Of a stretch of DNA of 64,000 bases, positions 1-12,900 are shown piece after piece. The stretch lies in assembly GCA_032622095.1 (NCBI GenBank), contig CP136061.1, positions 62,933,127 to 62,997,126 of the forward strand, written 5' to 3'. Position 1 is the first letter of the stretch, and each line of letters opens with the position of its first letter. The notes beneath the pieces were generated by a model. That model saw nothing but the letters and a program-made list of their open reading frames with translations, did no database searches and was not told the origin of the DNA. Position numbers and translations under genes: made by a program. The stretch comes from Siphonodentalium dalli (Eukaryota > Mollusca > Scaphopoda > Gadilida > Siphonodentaliidae).

Positions 1-960
1 TATTTTTTTAAATTCAATCCATTAACACAGGCTACAGGTCCTACTTTTCATCTGATCATCATGAAATTTGTCATGGATGTTAATATTGACATGTAGATGT
101 GAACAAGTCATTTTGTGGTCGGTCGGCCATAAAACATGGCTGCCGGCAGCCATCTTGGTTTTTACTCTTTGCATGACTAAATTGTTTGGCATGGACTACA
201 GGTCCTACGTTTGGTCAGATCATAATGAATTTGATATGGATGTTAACAATTACATTTAGATGGGAACAAGTCATTTTGGGGTCATTCAGCAATAAAACAT
301 GGCCACCGGTAGCCACCTTGGATTTTACTCTTTGTATGACTAAATCCTTTGGCACGGGCTACAGGTCGTACCTTTGGTCGAATCATTATGAAATTTGTCA
401 TGGGCATTGACATTGACATGCAGATGGGAAAGAGTCATTTTGGGGTCATTTGGCAAAAAGACACCAGCGACCATCTTGAATTTCAAAATTCAATCCATTA
501 GCACGGGCTACAGGCCGTACTGTTTGTCTGATCATCATGAAATTTGTTATGGATGTTAATATTGACATGAAGATGGGAACGAGTCATTTTGGCGTTATTC
601 GGCCATAAAACATGGCCACTGACAGCCATCTTGGATTTTACTCATTGCATGACGAAATCCTTTGGCACTGGCTACAAGTCGTAGCTTTGGCCAATCATTA
701 TGAAATTTATCATGGCTGTTAACATTGACATGTAGATGGGAACGAGTCATTTTGGGGTCATTCGGTCATAAAAACATGTCCACTGGCAGCCATCTTGGAT
801 TTTACTCTTTGCATGACTAAATCCTTTGGCACACCCACTTTCCTCAGCCGAACATCACCAAACTTCATATTAATCTTGATATTGATCTAATGGATGGAAG
901 CCATCAAATGTTTTTGAATTTCATTTGAAAACATAGCCGCCAGCAACCATCTTGGATTTT
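1..960 (-). repeat. Tandem array of ~160 bp units (left copy)
   Basis: About six degenerate copies of a unit containing GGGAACGAGTCATTTTGGGG and GGCTACAGGTC. The GAGTCATTTTGGGG anchor recurs at about 103, 261, 427, 577 and 738, a spacing of 150-165 bases. It is the reverse complement of the array at 17.15-18.67 kb. Open frames inside are chance frames. Confidence 0.9.
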
Positions 961-2305
961 ACTCTATATATATCTCTTCATGTTGATAATCTGGTATTAC
1001 TTAGACATTTCAACTTTCCGCATTCCTAATCGCTCCATTGACTGTAACACATGAAATTATTCCCTTTCCAAGTTGAGCTACAGTGTCATTGACACTTCAT
1101 TCTGAAAGCTATCTGAGTGGATATAGCCATGTGGTTTATTCTGCCTGGTTACTTCAAGATTATCTTCTCAAATAACTCCCTGTTCTGATTTATGATAATG
1201 CAGACCAGGTCCAGATATTAGCCGCTAGAGGATAATCAGGATAATTTCATGACGTGTTGCAATGAATATAGTGAAGTCAGTAATAATAATAAATTGGGGA
1301 ATTTTAACAATTTCCTGCTGTTGATTGCGGTGGTACTGAATTTAACTTGACATTTTGTCGCAAAGATTACATTACGGTACCTGTACAATATCAATATAGT
1401 GGCAAATGACCACACCCTTCCATTACCTAACCCATCAAATTTGTTAAAAATAAATTATGATTTCTTGACCTTATCTACATATATTACTGTAGACATTCAG
1501 AACTTGGTTCAAATTCAACTGATTTCTAAATGCTATTAGATATTTGCAGTTTATTGATGGACTGAGCTTTATTTTTCAACTTATGCGCATCAGTTAATAC
1601 TGCTTGGTACTCGCCGTACTGTAGAAACTACTGTGTGAAAGGAAATGACATAATATTTAATATGGAATTGATAAGTCTGCATAGTACAAACTTTGTACAT
1701 GCATCTGATAATCCATATATATCCCACTATTTTCTTGAATGAAAACACAATAACTATGAACAAAGCAGAAGATACATTCAGGTCCACGCAAATTAGGTCA
1801 ATGGGGGAAAGTTACATGTTGTTAGTCGACTTTCATTGAAATCGACATGACATCTTATGAATGAAATGAACATTATGAAATGGACACGCTTTTCCGTCTA
1901 GCCTGATTATCTCAAGCGGAGAGCTCCCCAGCGTGCCAAGTAATATAATGGTTAGTTTCAGTTCCACTCTCAACAAGACAGAACTATTTTCACTTTTGAG
2001 TACTTTGATGTTGGTAGTGTTATTTGGGGTTTAAACACACGAGGTGGTGAACCCGGTTTGTTTACGTCTTGGATTTCTCAAATACCTGGATATACGATTG
2101 GCCTAATTTATGAACGAAATTACGATTAGGGTCCATTCTTTTGACAAACAATTGTGTACAGAATATAATTACTAATAATTTCCCCACGAAATAAGCCTTG
2201 TGTGAATCTTATTTGATGGGAATCTATAAAGTGATACTGACAAGAATTGTTTTAAACACCACAGATACCCTCAGTGAGTGGTTTAGCTTTGGTTTGTCAA
2301 TTATG
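961..2305. other. No gene or clear repeat recognised
   Basis: AT-rich sequence. Apart from a short dispersed piece at about 1065-1105 (TTGAGCTACAGTGTCATTGA, also present at 3950 and inverted at 17070) I see no exon-like or repeated structure. Confidence 0.5.
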
Positions 2306-2439
2306 CTAGCATATGATCATATTAACTGTCTTGGAATTTGCAACATAGCCGTAAAGTGATAGATTCTGACAATTTTTGGTATGTGATTTTATCGTCACAT
2401 GCGACCGCTGCATACAGAAAAAATGGGCTTGCCCCAACT

Positions 2440-2785
2440 TTCTAAGCACAGATATGCTACTTGTTGCATTTATTGCAATTTGATGTCGAAAACCAGGTTT
2501 TACCACCCCAAAATACATATCAAGTTCGAATATGGGTTTCGTCCGCATGATTTTGACTGAGTTATGCCCCTTTTTCGACTTAGATTTTACCTGATACCTG
2601 ATGTTTACATGATTTTGCAGGTCAAGTTCAAATTTGAGTCCGATCCGACCATTTTTGCCAGAGTTATAGGATTTTTTTTGTCTGAAAATATTTTAAATTT
2701 TTTTCTTCGGTTTTAAACCTTTCCCCACTCTACTCCAGAAACGGGCGTATTATGCCCACGCCCCGATAGGCGTGCTCTTGTTAAA
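2440..2785 (+). repeat. Fragment of a tandem-core element (family of 36.15-37.09 kb)
   Basis: Contains CAGGTCAAGTTCAAATTTGA, a 'gttatgcccctttttcgac' stretch and a terminal GGGCGTATTATGCCCACGCC...GCTCTTGTT end, matching the copy at 36.15-37.09 kb. Only one to two core units remain. Confidence 0.65.
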
Positions 2786-4913
2786 CTCTCATTGTGTTTC
2801 ACAAAATGCTGTATTAATTATATGAGATGATCTTTATATCTCATTTAAAATATTAATAGTATTACTAGTGCTAATAACACAAACAAAATTATTTTTATTC
2901 AATAAAATAATATTCATCACGATTCATATCAAATAGATTACCACTATGTTGTAATCTGAGATTCTGCACATGGGGAACCTCCTCGATAGTAAGCCAAGTG
3001 CCAATTTTTTTTGGCAAGAAAAGGCCCCTGGAATTACTGACAAAGTAATTTAGCTCCATTGATTCCAGCAGTGTTGTTCAACCCTATACAGTGCAAATGC
3101 CCTTAGTGTTGATGTTCAACTAAATTATAGTGATTATTTGTAAATCAAATATGGCCACCGCATCGATGTGGTGAAATAGTACGTACTTGTTGTTATAAAC
3201 CAAGAATAACATGATTATTAGTCTTAACTCATAGTCGGCAAAGAACATGTTATCTCATACTTTTTGCATGTAATTAATGGGCGTGTGAGCAGTGAATGTG
3301 TTAAAATGAAATAGCTTCATATAGGAAATCTAATGGAAGCTTTGTCCTATATATCTCAGCAGGTTGTTTTTTGTTAACTTAAATCATAGCAAGATATAAC
3401 GTCTTAAAGGCCTGGTGAATAGAATGTTATTGAATAATGCCAAACAACTAATAAATATCAATATACCTGAGTGTCACGGTATATCGACTAATAACATTTG
3501 TGTCTCAAGGTGTTAATATTTTAAGTGTTACAAATAATGTTTTTGTTTATACCAATAAAACAATATAGGTTTACTTGCATGTTACCAATGCCGCTGTAAA
3601 TAGGTTAATGATGAAATATGCTGCGCCTGACCTGGCCCCATATCTGACCATAATCTACTTTGTATTTTTGAGTAACTGTCTGTTGTGAATAACATAAATA
3701 TTGGTTTCAACATTCAGAATCATGACATGGATGATTACTGATAAATGAAAATGAGAATTTTTTTTCTATTTTTAGCTCCAACCTGACAGTCAAGTTTGAG
3801 CTATTGTTATGGGTTGGCATCTGTCCGTGCATCTGTCAACAATTTCCTCAACACATAGAATTTTACCAAAATTTATGAAAAACATGGCTGCGGGCTTTTT
3901 TTAGACTTTGCATCACCAAATACTAATGTATGACATTATCTCCTCTTCAAGTTGAGCTACAGTGTCATTGACACTTTCATGTGTTCTCAGGCTGTTCTTT
4001 GTTTTAACAATCTGTGTATGATTTTTCACGAGTACAGCTTCCGTAGCATTAAAATGAAATGGCTTACTACAGGAAACCAATACTATTTATTTGGTTTTGG
4101 AGGTGAAAAATATTTGATTCAAGTCGAGGAACCCACCTATCAAAGCTCAGAGTTATTAGATATAAATTTTTGAAATCTACTATTTTTCACCATCGACACT
4201 TATTAGTGGCCCAGTAAAAAATTAATAAGCCGACAGTCTCGGACCAAATTGCAGATAGATGCATAACTCTAAAATCAAGAGGCTTTGTGTTGATAACAAG
4301 GCCAAAGATCGTCGAAAAACATGTTGATAACTAACATGCTTTGCGCAATTTTATACTATAGTTGACAGCGGTTAGCATTATTTTTGGGCAATTAATCAAT
4401 TCTGATAGCAAGCGGCATTTCTAAAAATGTTGTTATTGTTGGAATCTGATTTCATGGGGACCATCGAATCAGATTGAGTACCTTTAATTTGTTCTACATA
4501 TATCAGCTATTGTGTTAAGACAGTGTGATACTTCCCAATGATCAGATAAAATAAGAAAATGGACGACTAAAATAATTTAATAAACATTAGATACATTGTA
4601 CACTGTAAATGACATGATTTTTTGTGTGTACAGAATGAAATGACCAGAGTATTGCTAATATCACATTTTGTCAGATCTATAGCATTCAACAGTACATAGT
4701 TCCATATGAGAAAACAAAATGACCTTTAGCCTGAATATGACTGTATGTAGATAAATATATGGTAAACAGACTAAATAAAAATAACCGGGTTTGAGGATAT
4801 CTGAGTACTGTATTACACACTGTACCATAAATGTTCCACACTCCAAGTTGTGCTCATTCAACTATTATATTTATATAGTAATAAAATTAAAAGGGGCATA
4901 AATGAAAATCAGA
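2786..4913. other. No gene; one dispersed repeat fragment
   Basis: AT-rich. The part from about 3770 to 3990 resembles the terminal region of the 17.1-18.7 kb element in opposite orientation (TTTGAGCTATTG..., then TTGAGCTACAGTGTCATTGA). No splice-flanked coding exon was recognised. Confidence 0.45.
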
Positions 4914-5670
4914 TACCTTACTCATATTTAAATTTGCGCAGTTCTATTTTCTGCTCCGTTTTGAATTTGTGCACTTTGAATTGGTGTGTGAATTCAAAAC
5001 TGACAAAATTATTTCCTTTCACTAAATTTGAAAAATAATGAAAGTTTGTACAACAATCACCGTCGCTAAGAAGAGCACGGAAAATTAGAACTTTTAGAAT
5101 TTTTTTTATCACTTTATACAGTTGAGCAAATTATGAACGTCAACAATAAAATTACATCCCTTTAAAAATCTTGTATCCGATAGCAGTTTCGGTTCTTAAT
5201 TGTTCCTGAAGGTAAATTAAAGACCACAGTCACGTAAATGTACAGCAAGGAAATTATAATTGTTGCTTATTTGGTTTGAATTGGTTGAATAATCTGCATA
5301 TTGTAATTGGGCATCTTTGGCATCAAAAGGGTAAATACACCATAACAACACTGTATGGTGTTGATTCCCCCAAAAAAGCATAGGATAGCTGGCTGTAGTT
5401 TATATTTCATCTGATATTAACTCAATGTGTGACCACCTCACTCACGAGTCTTGCTTTCAACTTTCAGATCTTATGAGAATCGCCATTTATCATAAATTTA
5501 AATCAGGATTTAATGCTTAACCATTGATCACATATAAATATATAAACTTTACCATAAATCCTTTAATTTTACTAAACTTGGAGTCATACTATTTTTCGCT
5601 CAGTTTTAATTTCGCACACTGACGGGTGCACGAAATATAGTATTGCATGAATTTAAATACAAGTAAGGTA
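4914..5670. mobile_element. TIR element, TA target site, copy 1
   Basis: Ends are inverted repeats, CCTTACTCATATTTAAAT on the left and its near complement at the right (..ATTTAAATACAAGTAAGG), each flanked by TA. A second copy lies at 59905-60698. No transposase frame inside, so it is non-autonomous. The TA target suggests Tc1/mariner or a related TA-inserting superfamily. Confidence 0.8.
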
Positions 5671-5840
5671 CATGTACATGTATTACAGAAAAGATTGAAT
5701 AACAACACATAACTTTTTTTAATTAAATAACTTAAGTGAAATACTCCATGTAGCTCCATGTGAAAATTTCATAACAAATTTCAAGAATGATGGGTATACT
5801 ATGATTACATGATCCTTGTCGGTCCATCTGGGCAGAGATC

Positions 5841-6102
5841 TTAACCCTTTCATGACGGGAGCTGTGCTGGTGCAGCATTAAAGATCATGTGCCAGTGCAT
5901 TCTCTGATATATGCGAGTGCCCCACAGGGAGCCTTGTATATATAAGAGAATGCACTGGCCTATATGGTAAAGGTAAATATTGTTAGACCAATGTAATCTC
6001 TTATATATGTGAGGCTCCTATGGGAGACCTGCATATAAAAGAAAATGCATTTGTACAAGGTTTTCGCAAAATTTCAGGAAGCTCCCGTCATGAAACGGTT
6101 AA
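5841..6102. mobile_element. piggyBac-like MITE (262 bp)
   Basis: Begins TTAACCCTTTCATGACGGGA and ends with its inverted copy (TCCCGTCATGAAACGGTTAA). The centre is a hairpin with GTGCCAGTGCATTCTC arms. The TTAA plus CCC ends are characteristic of piggyBac insertions; that assignment is inference. A damaged relative lies at 22197-22308. Confidence 0.8.
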
Positions 6103-6845
6103 GGTAATGTCTCAATTTTCATTTGCACAACTGTTCTTAGTGTTGTATAGTAAATAAAAACGAGTAAGATGCATGTTTTACAGAAAAGATTGATTACACA
6201 TTAATAAATTAATAAACGCACCCCCCCCCCCCCCCTGTACCTATCAGCTGCCATGGAACATGAACAAAGGAGAGCAGCCAAACTTATTCTTCAGCTAACT
6301 TGAGCTAAGGTAAAGACTTGTTAAGTTAAACTTATTTCCATGAATTACCAAAGATAGAGGAGTGACTTAATTGATGCATGTATACTATAATGTGGACCCT
6401 GAGAAACTCTTCAAAAAGAAAAACTCATATAAACTACAACTCCAGTCCAATAGCAAAGACGTTTGGAAATTGGAACAGTTTGATAGACGTGTTGTCAGTG
6501 TTGCTTCTCTGATGGAATTCAAACGGCTGATTTACTCTGTGTTCTGAAAGATATGAATTTGACTCATAACGCTGCGACGTACATGTATAATATATACATG
6601 TAACTATAACAATTTGGAGCGAAAAGTAGAATGGCTTCTAAAATATGCAGACACAGACTTTTATGTTATTTCACATAATTCCACCTTGAAGGCCTTTGAA
6701 ATCTCAATGATAAATTGAAATCCACTCAACCTTATAAGATAATCATGGCTCAAGATTTCCACTAAAAAGTGCAATTCCTCAACCATATTGTATTCATAAA
6801 TTAATCTCCACATGTGAGATCCAGGCTACGTCAATATAGTTGATG
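6103..6845. other. ACAD8 3' flank with a C15 run
   Basis: Presumed 3' untranslated and downstream sequence of ACAD8 on the minus strand. A run of 15 C lies at 6221-6235. No other gene recognised. Confidence 0.4.
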
Positions 6846-6901
6846 TTATCGCTCCATTAGCAGATCTCTAGCAACCAACATCCTCATCATTTCATTTGTA
6901 C
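6846..6901 (-). CDS. ACAD8: ACAD8 exon 11: C-terminus and stop
   Basis: After a TTCTCAG acceptor the exon encodes [17 protein letters not shown] and a TAA stop. This corresponds to human SNEVMRILISRSLLQE. I could not point to a clear polyadenylation signal downstream on the minus strand. Confidence 0.93.
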
Positions 6902-9900
6902 CTGAGAATAGAAAACATCATTTATAGCAAAGAAAAGAATTGGCTATTAAAAAGCTTTTCTTGTTTCGTATAAGTGTACAAGTTACCCAGGTTCGCAAAA
7001 TTGTGATAAAGTTACCCAGGATGGGGAGAACTGTGATAAAGTTAACCAGGTTGATCCAATCTAATGTAGGCATATAGTAACCAAGTATTAATTTTTGCAT
7101 TAAAATGACTGCCTTCAGTATTAATATCTATAAATTAGCGATCAATGAGTATGATCATCTGGCAAAATTTCACAGTATATTTCCCTCAGCACTTTTAAAC
7201 CTGGGTAACTTTATCACATGTGATATTTTTGGGAACTTAGGTAACTTTATCACAAAAAAACCTGGTGAGAGTGACCAATTCAGCATTAAATTATAGGGGA
7301 ATATATCGACTTGTGGTGGTAATGAGAGACATGTGTCTGTATCTCAGTGATAAGAGTGTGTGCAATCTAGATTATACTCCAGGGAAAATCTATCATTGGG
7401 ATTCTCTACAACTGGTTTCAAAATGTCCCAGTGATAACTGGTGACCAAGAGATTTCCCCTGCAATTTTGTTCAGGACATATTTACTAAGGCATAGTATAA
7501 AAAGATATGAATGAGGAGTGGGGTATATTGTAGATTTTTGTCATATGGCTGGTGGCTGTATGTGCATAGATGAAGGTTTGGGAGCGGGGATGTTTAACTA
7601 TTGATCCCACCTAATTTGGCTTATGTGAAGTCCTACATACGCCTAAATTCTACTAATGACAGATTTACCTTCGAGTATTTCATGAACTCTGATGTCTCTG
7701 ACATGCTGCTGCACTGCATAATCCTTGAGGTAGCCATAACCTCCATGCATCTGTAAGGCTTGGTTACATATCTGCAGGGAAAATAGGCAACTGGAAAAAG
7801 TTATTTGTATAACGACAGGAGTTTCAATAGAAGTTGGGGGAATTCGATCCCTATTGTCACTGCAGGAAAATCTCAGTCTATGCAACCGACTGATTATCTA
7901 GTACCAGTAAATTATCCCATAATTTAAGCTCAAACTAGAGGTGCACCGGTGGTGCTGGCATACCCCCATGGTGGCAAATTTGAACTGACAAAGTAAGGTT
8001 GAGAACCAACATTTTTGTGTAAGCAAAGATAAATAACTCTAAAACAGAAAACATGAACAAAACGATTGAACACTCAATTGATTGCCATCATAGTAGTGAA
8101 CATCAATACCAAATTTCACTGACATCTGTCAACCAGTGGTGGAGATACGGACAAAAAACAACACTTCCAAATAAACAAAGATGAATAACTCTAGAATGGA
8201 AAACTGAAAAAAAAAAACGATTGAACACTCTGTTGAATGCCCTCATAGTAGTGAACATCCATACCAAATTTAATTCAGATATGACTGGTGTTGGAATGGA
8301 CGGATAAATGTCCAGATGGATGGGATCAATCCAGTATACCCCCCATTCTATTTGAGAGTTGGGGTATAATTATGCATGTCTACAGTATTTTAAAGATATA
8401 GTCAAGGAATTGTAATTGTGTTTCTATATTTAGCAAACTGAATGGTTAGAGTAATAGAAGGTATTTTTCATTGTCACTGCAATAAAATGTAATAAGATAT
8501 TGTAGGTAGCAAAATATAAAGTTGTATCTGTGGGTGAATTAAGTGTACTGACAATTGTTCATACTGCCACCAACAAGGATGGAAGTAAGTGTGCAATTTA
8601 TGGTCCAAATCTGGTTGGTGTTTTGATCAATCCAATGAATAAGGGGTCGCAGCAATCATATACTATTAAATTAGCTCAATGTAACATAGATTTTGGCCCA
8701 AGGGCCTTCCTCGGTGTTATAGATAATTCGCTTAAAATGTCTACATGTTTCCAATAATAAATATCAACAGCAAATGCCATTCTGTTGTCACAACCATGAG
8801 TCACTTCTGCCATGACGTTGTGACAGTTCACATGATGGTGGCAGTCCCACAACCATGTACACGTAAATTGAATCTGCTGCCATTTTTTTGTATTGAGGCG
8901 GAGTATCCATTCATTTTCTCTGATAAGATGTATACTCTAGTAGCTGAGGGCGTTTTGTATGCACTTTTATGTCCAGAGCAAAACTCTTCACGAATCCACT
9001 AATTGAAGGTACACGAACAATATTTGGTTGGTGACACATTTCCCATTGAGGGCGAAATGGGTCAAATGGCCACGCCCCTTTTTGCGCGAAGTACTGCCAC
9101 CCGCCGTGACTATATCTCCAGAACCGTTGGCCAAAGGGGGTCGTGTGACCACTCAAAATGTGCGGAATGGCCACATTATGGGGGGTCAGTAATACATTTT
9201 CATATCCAAAAGTCAATGGTTTTTAAGATAATTGCCAAAAACCAAAATAAATCCATTTTAAGGGCCCAATTTTGGGGTTCAGCACTTTTATCTCAAAGCT
9301 GAGCCCCCAATTCGAATTTTATTGATCTATATCCATCGGTGCCACATATAGGTATAATTTCTGTACCATTATCGGATGGGATTGACCTCCAAGGAGCTCT
9401 TGACCCTGAAAATCCACATTATGGGGGTCAGTAATACATTTTCATATCCAAAAGTCAATGGTTTTTAAGATAATTGCCAAAAACCGATTTCAGCATGTTA
9501 CGCACCACAAGTATACAATACCACCAAGGCCACAGCATATGTATGACACTTTTTAAAGAACTATCCGAATTCTCTGATCGACTTAAGAGCACAATTGACC
9601 ACACACAATGGGATTAGCTGGAAATTGCTGCTGAGGATGTGTTGATCCCGACACACAACGTGAGCTCTTCATGACTGAACATGCCTTGGAAACTGGTGTG
9701 CTTTACCAAAAATCAGGTAACAATTGTGCTCTAATCAACAGAAATGTACAGATTGAACAAAACAGGTTTTCAAAATTTGTTATCAACATTTAACAGCTGA
9801 TCTGATTTAAGTGACCAAGATATGAAACATGCTAAACACTTTTACTAAATGGAATGACCAGCTGTTTGCTTCATGCAGCAGCCACATGTTGCGATCCTAA

Positions 9901-12900
9901 AATGGGTATTGCACCTGGGCATAGTAAAAACATGTTGTAATCAGATGGGAGATGATTGGCCATGATAGTTGCATCACTTGCAGGTTGGAGAAGATGAGGG
10001 TCTATAATTTCACTAACATAATTCTTCATAATAGCTAATAGCCCTCATAACTTACCATTTTAAAGATATTTTCATTTTCAATACCACCTCAGGTTAAGTG
10101 GTCCTGCTAATTTTATATTATGCTGATGGGTACTGCTGGATTGATATGTTTGTAGGTCAAAGCAATTCTGTCAAGTACCATCATTTTACCTAAAGTTGGT
10201 TATTTTTGCATTGTTTGGCTATCCCGAGCAATTTGTGCAAAAGTCAGTGTCTGTATGCAACATTCAAGAACATATATACTTCAAAATTTTATTGTGTACG
10301 CTGATGTTTGGTAAACAACAGGAATAGTCATCTCAATTATGGCCAGTTTGTAAAAACCAGCACCCATTATTAAAATATTTCACAATATACATGTTTTTTA
10401 ATGTTTTCTACACATTGTGGCTTATCCTCGATTCGTTCAGATCGCTTTGCTCTACCTGAATATCATACCAAATGTATTAGCATCACCACTAAACTTGGGA
10501 TGAATACTGCCAAACTTTCCTCAAACATAGATTATAACCCGACAATCATTGTGTTTGAATCAGTGTACATATGTATATGTAGGCATGGCCATAGCATGTT
10601 TTTGAAATACTGCAGACTGAGTGCAGACCATAAATTTCACTAGAATATACATGTAGTTACTGCATGTACATCACATACATAAGGCGACTGACACACATAA
10701 ACGTACCTGCAGGGTTCACAATATTTGACATGTAAAGTATATATATATCTCCTGTGCCTATAACATCAAACCAAACGGTTTACAGTACTTTTACTGACAT
10801 TTTTGGAGTGGCACATATACATACATAAAAAATAAAAGTCAATTTAAAGGGACGAAATGAAAAATAAATTTGTGCAACTATAATGGAGATCTATATTGCA
10901 TTACAACATCCACAAATCTACAAAATCTACAACATCCACAAATCTACAAAATCTACAAAAACATCTGACTATCATAGACATTGGTAATGTGATAATTTTT
11001 CCTTGATAAGTTGAAACATGAGGGAGGATTGAATAGCATGGCTACATGCAGAATGTAGATTTGTATGTATTTATATCTGCATATCAACTGATGCTTGTAT
11101 TTTTCTTCTAACTCACTCCAGGCTAGCCATTATTTGTTCTAGAATAATGTACATGTTAGGGAAATTGTAGAACCTTTATACAAAATGGTGATGCAGCCAA
11201 TCAAAATTGATGTGGGATGGATAAAGACACAACCTGTTCGACTACTGAATCATACTGATTGATCAAATTGTAGTAACTCAACATTTACTAAACCTACTTG
11301 TGGGCTGAGTATAATTCAATTCAACATTAGAATACCATAAAAACACCCTGTTCTCCCATAAGTTTAAAGAAAATAACACATTGAACTCATTTACAAGTAT
11401 ATTGCTAATGTGATATATGGCATTCCATTTATAACCATTTTGGCAGCCATCTCACATCAAAGGCCATGAAATCTAGATAACAAAAGATGAACTACATTCA
11501 AATTATATCACCAGGTAACCCTTTTCTAGGAGTTTTAGGTTACTGATCAAATACCGTATAATTGATGATTTCCTCAACATCTTTGTTATTGGGAAAATGT
11601 CTGTTTTTCATTCTACGACCAATATATTCCATCCAAAAACCTTATTTTCAGGGTCAAGAGCTCCTTGGAGGTCAATCTCATCCAATAATGGTACAGAAAT
11701 TATACCTATATGTGGCACCGATGGATATAGATCAATAAAATTTGAATTGGGGGCTCAGCTTTGAGATAAAAGTGCTGAACCCCAAAATTGGGCCCTTAAA
11801 AATTGATTTTTTTTGGTTTTTGGCAATTATCTTAAAAACCTTTGACTTTTGGGTATGAAAATGTATTACTGACCCCCCATAATGTGGCCATTCTGCACAT
11901 TTTGAGTGGTCACACGACCCCCTATGTCCAACGGTTCTGGAGATATAGTCACGACGGGTGGTAGTACTTCGCGCAAAAAGGAGCGTGGCCATTTGACCCA
12001 TTTCGCCCTCAATGGGAAATGTGTCACCAACCAAATATTGTTCGTGTACCTTCAATTAGTGGATTCGTGAAGAGTTTTGCTCTGGACATAAAAGTGCATA
12101 CAAAACGCCCTCAGCTACTAGAGTAGTAGGCCCTTTCTACAATTTAGTCACTCCAATACACAGAAAGAAGTGTTCAAAACTTGGTATAATGTGAATATAT
12201 TATAAAGACAATTAACATTCAAAATAATCATTTTGCTCCATTTGTAACAATGAAAAAGTATAAAAACTTGATAGGCTACCTTGGAGCATTGTTCCGTCGC
12301 AAACAGTTTGGCCATGGAACATAAAGCCACATGATCTGGAGTCTGATCCTGCAGACTAGATGCGGCTTTCCTGACCAGAAGTCTGGAAGCCACCAAACTA
12401 GCAGCCATCTCCGCTAGCTTAAACTGTAAATACTGCGAGAGAAACATTAGTATGAAATTACTGAAGAGTTATAAAAGTATACATTGGAATGGTCAATTAT
12501 TCGTCTGGAGGGGTTTTTTCATGTAGAATAAGTAGATGACAGATAATACAAGTACAGAAGGAGACCTATTTATTGGAGGGAATTGTTCAGCTAAGTTCAA
12601 CAAATGACCTTTGGTACATTTCCTAAGGGATCACTAGTAGTCAATGAGTATTTAGTACAGAAGGGTTAATCTCATTTAAATTTTTTGTTCTAATGCATAA
12701 AATGATTGAGCCAAGGGCTGCCGCACTACACTACACTACAGTCCAGAATGGAAAATTAGAATTTATTTTGTATATCTTCAATGCATTGAAAAGGCTAGTT
12801 TATATGTCAAATGTGGTTTCTAACAAAATAATTGTCATTTTTTATGCTGTGTTGACCTTATTAGTTGAACATTCGTACAAATGAATCAATGAGAATTAAG

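Noticed and set aside
8911-9302. 100-codon frames on both strands, also at 11732-12055
   Set aside because: They are the arms of an inverted repeat; no domain recognised and no introns or regulatory context.
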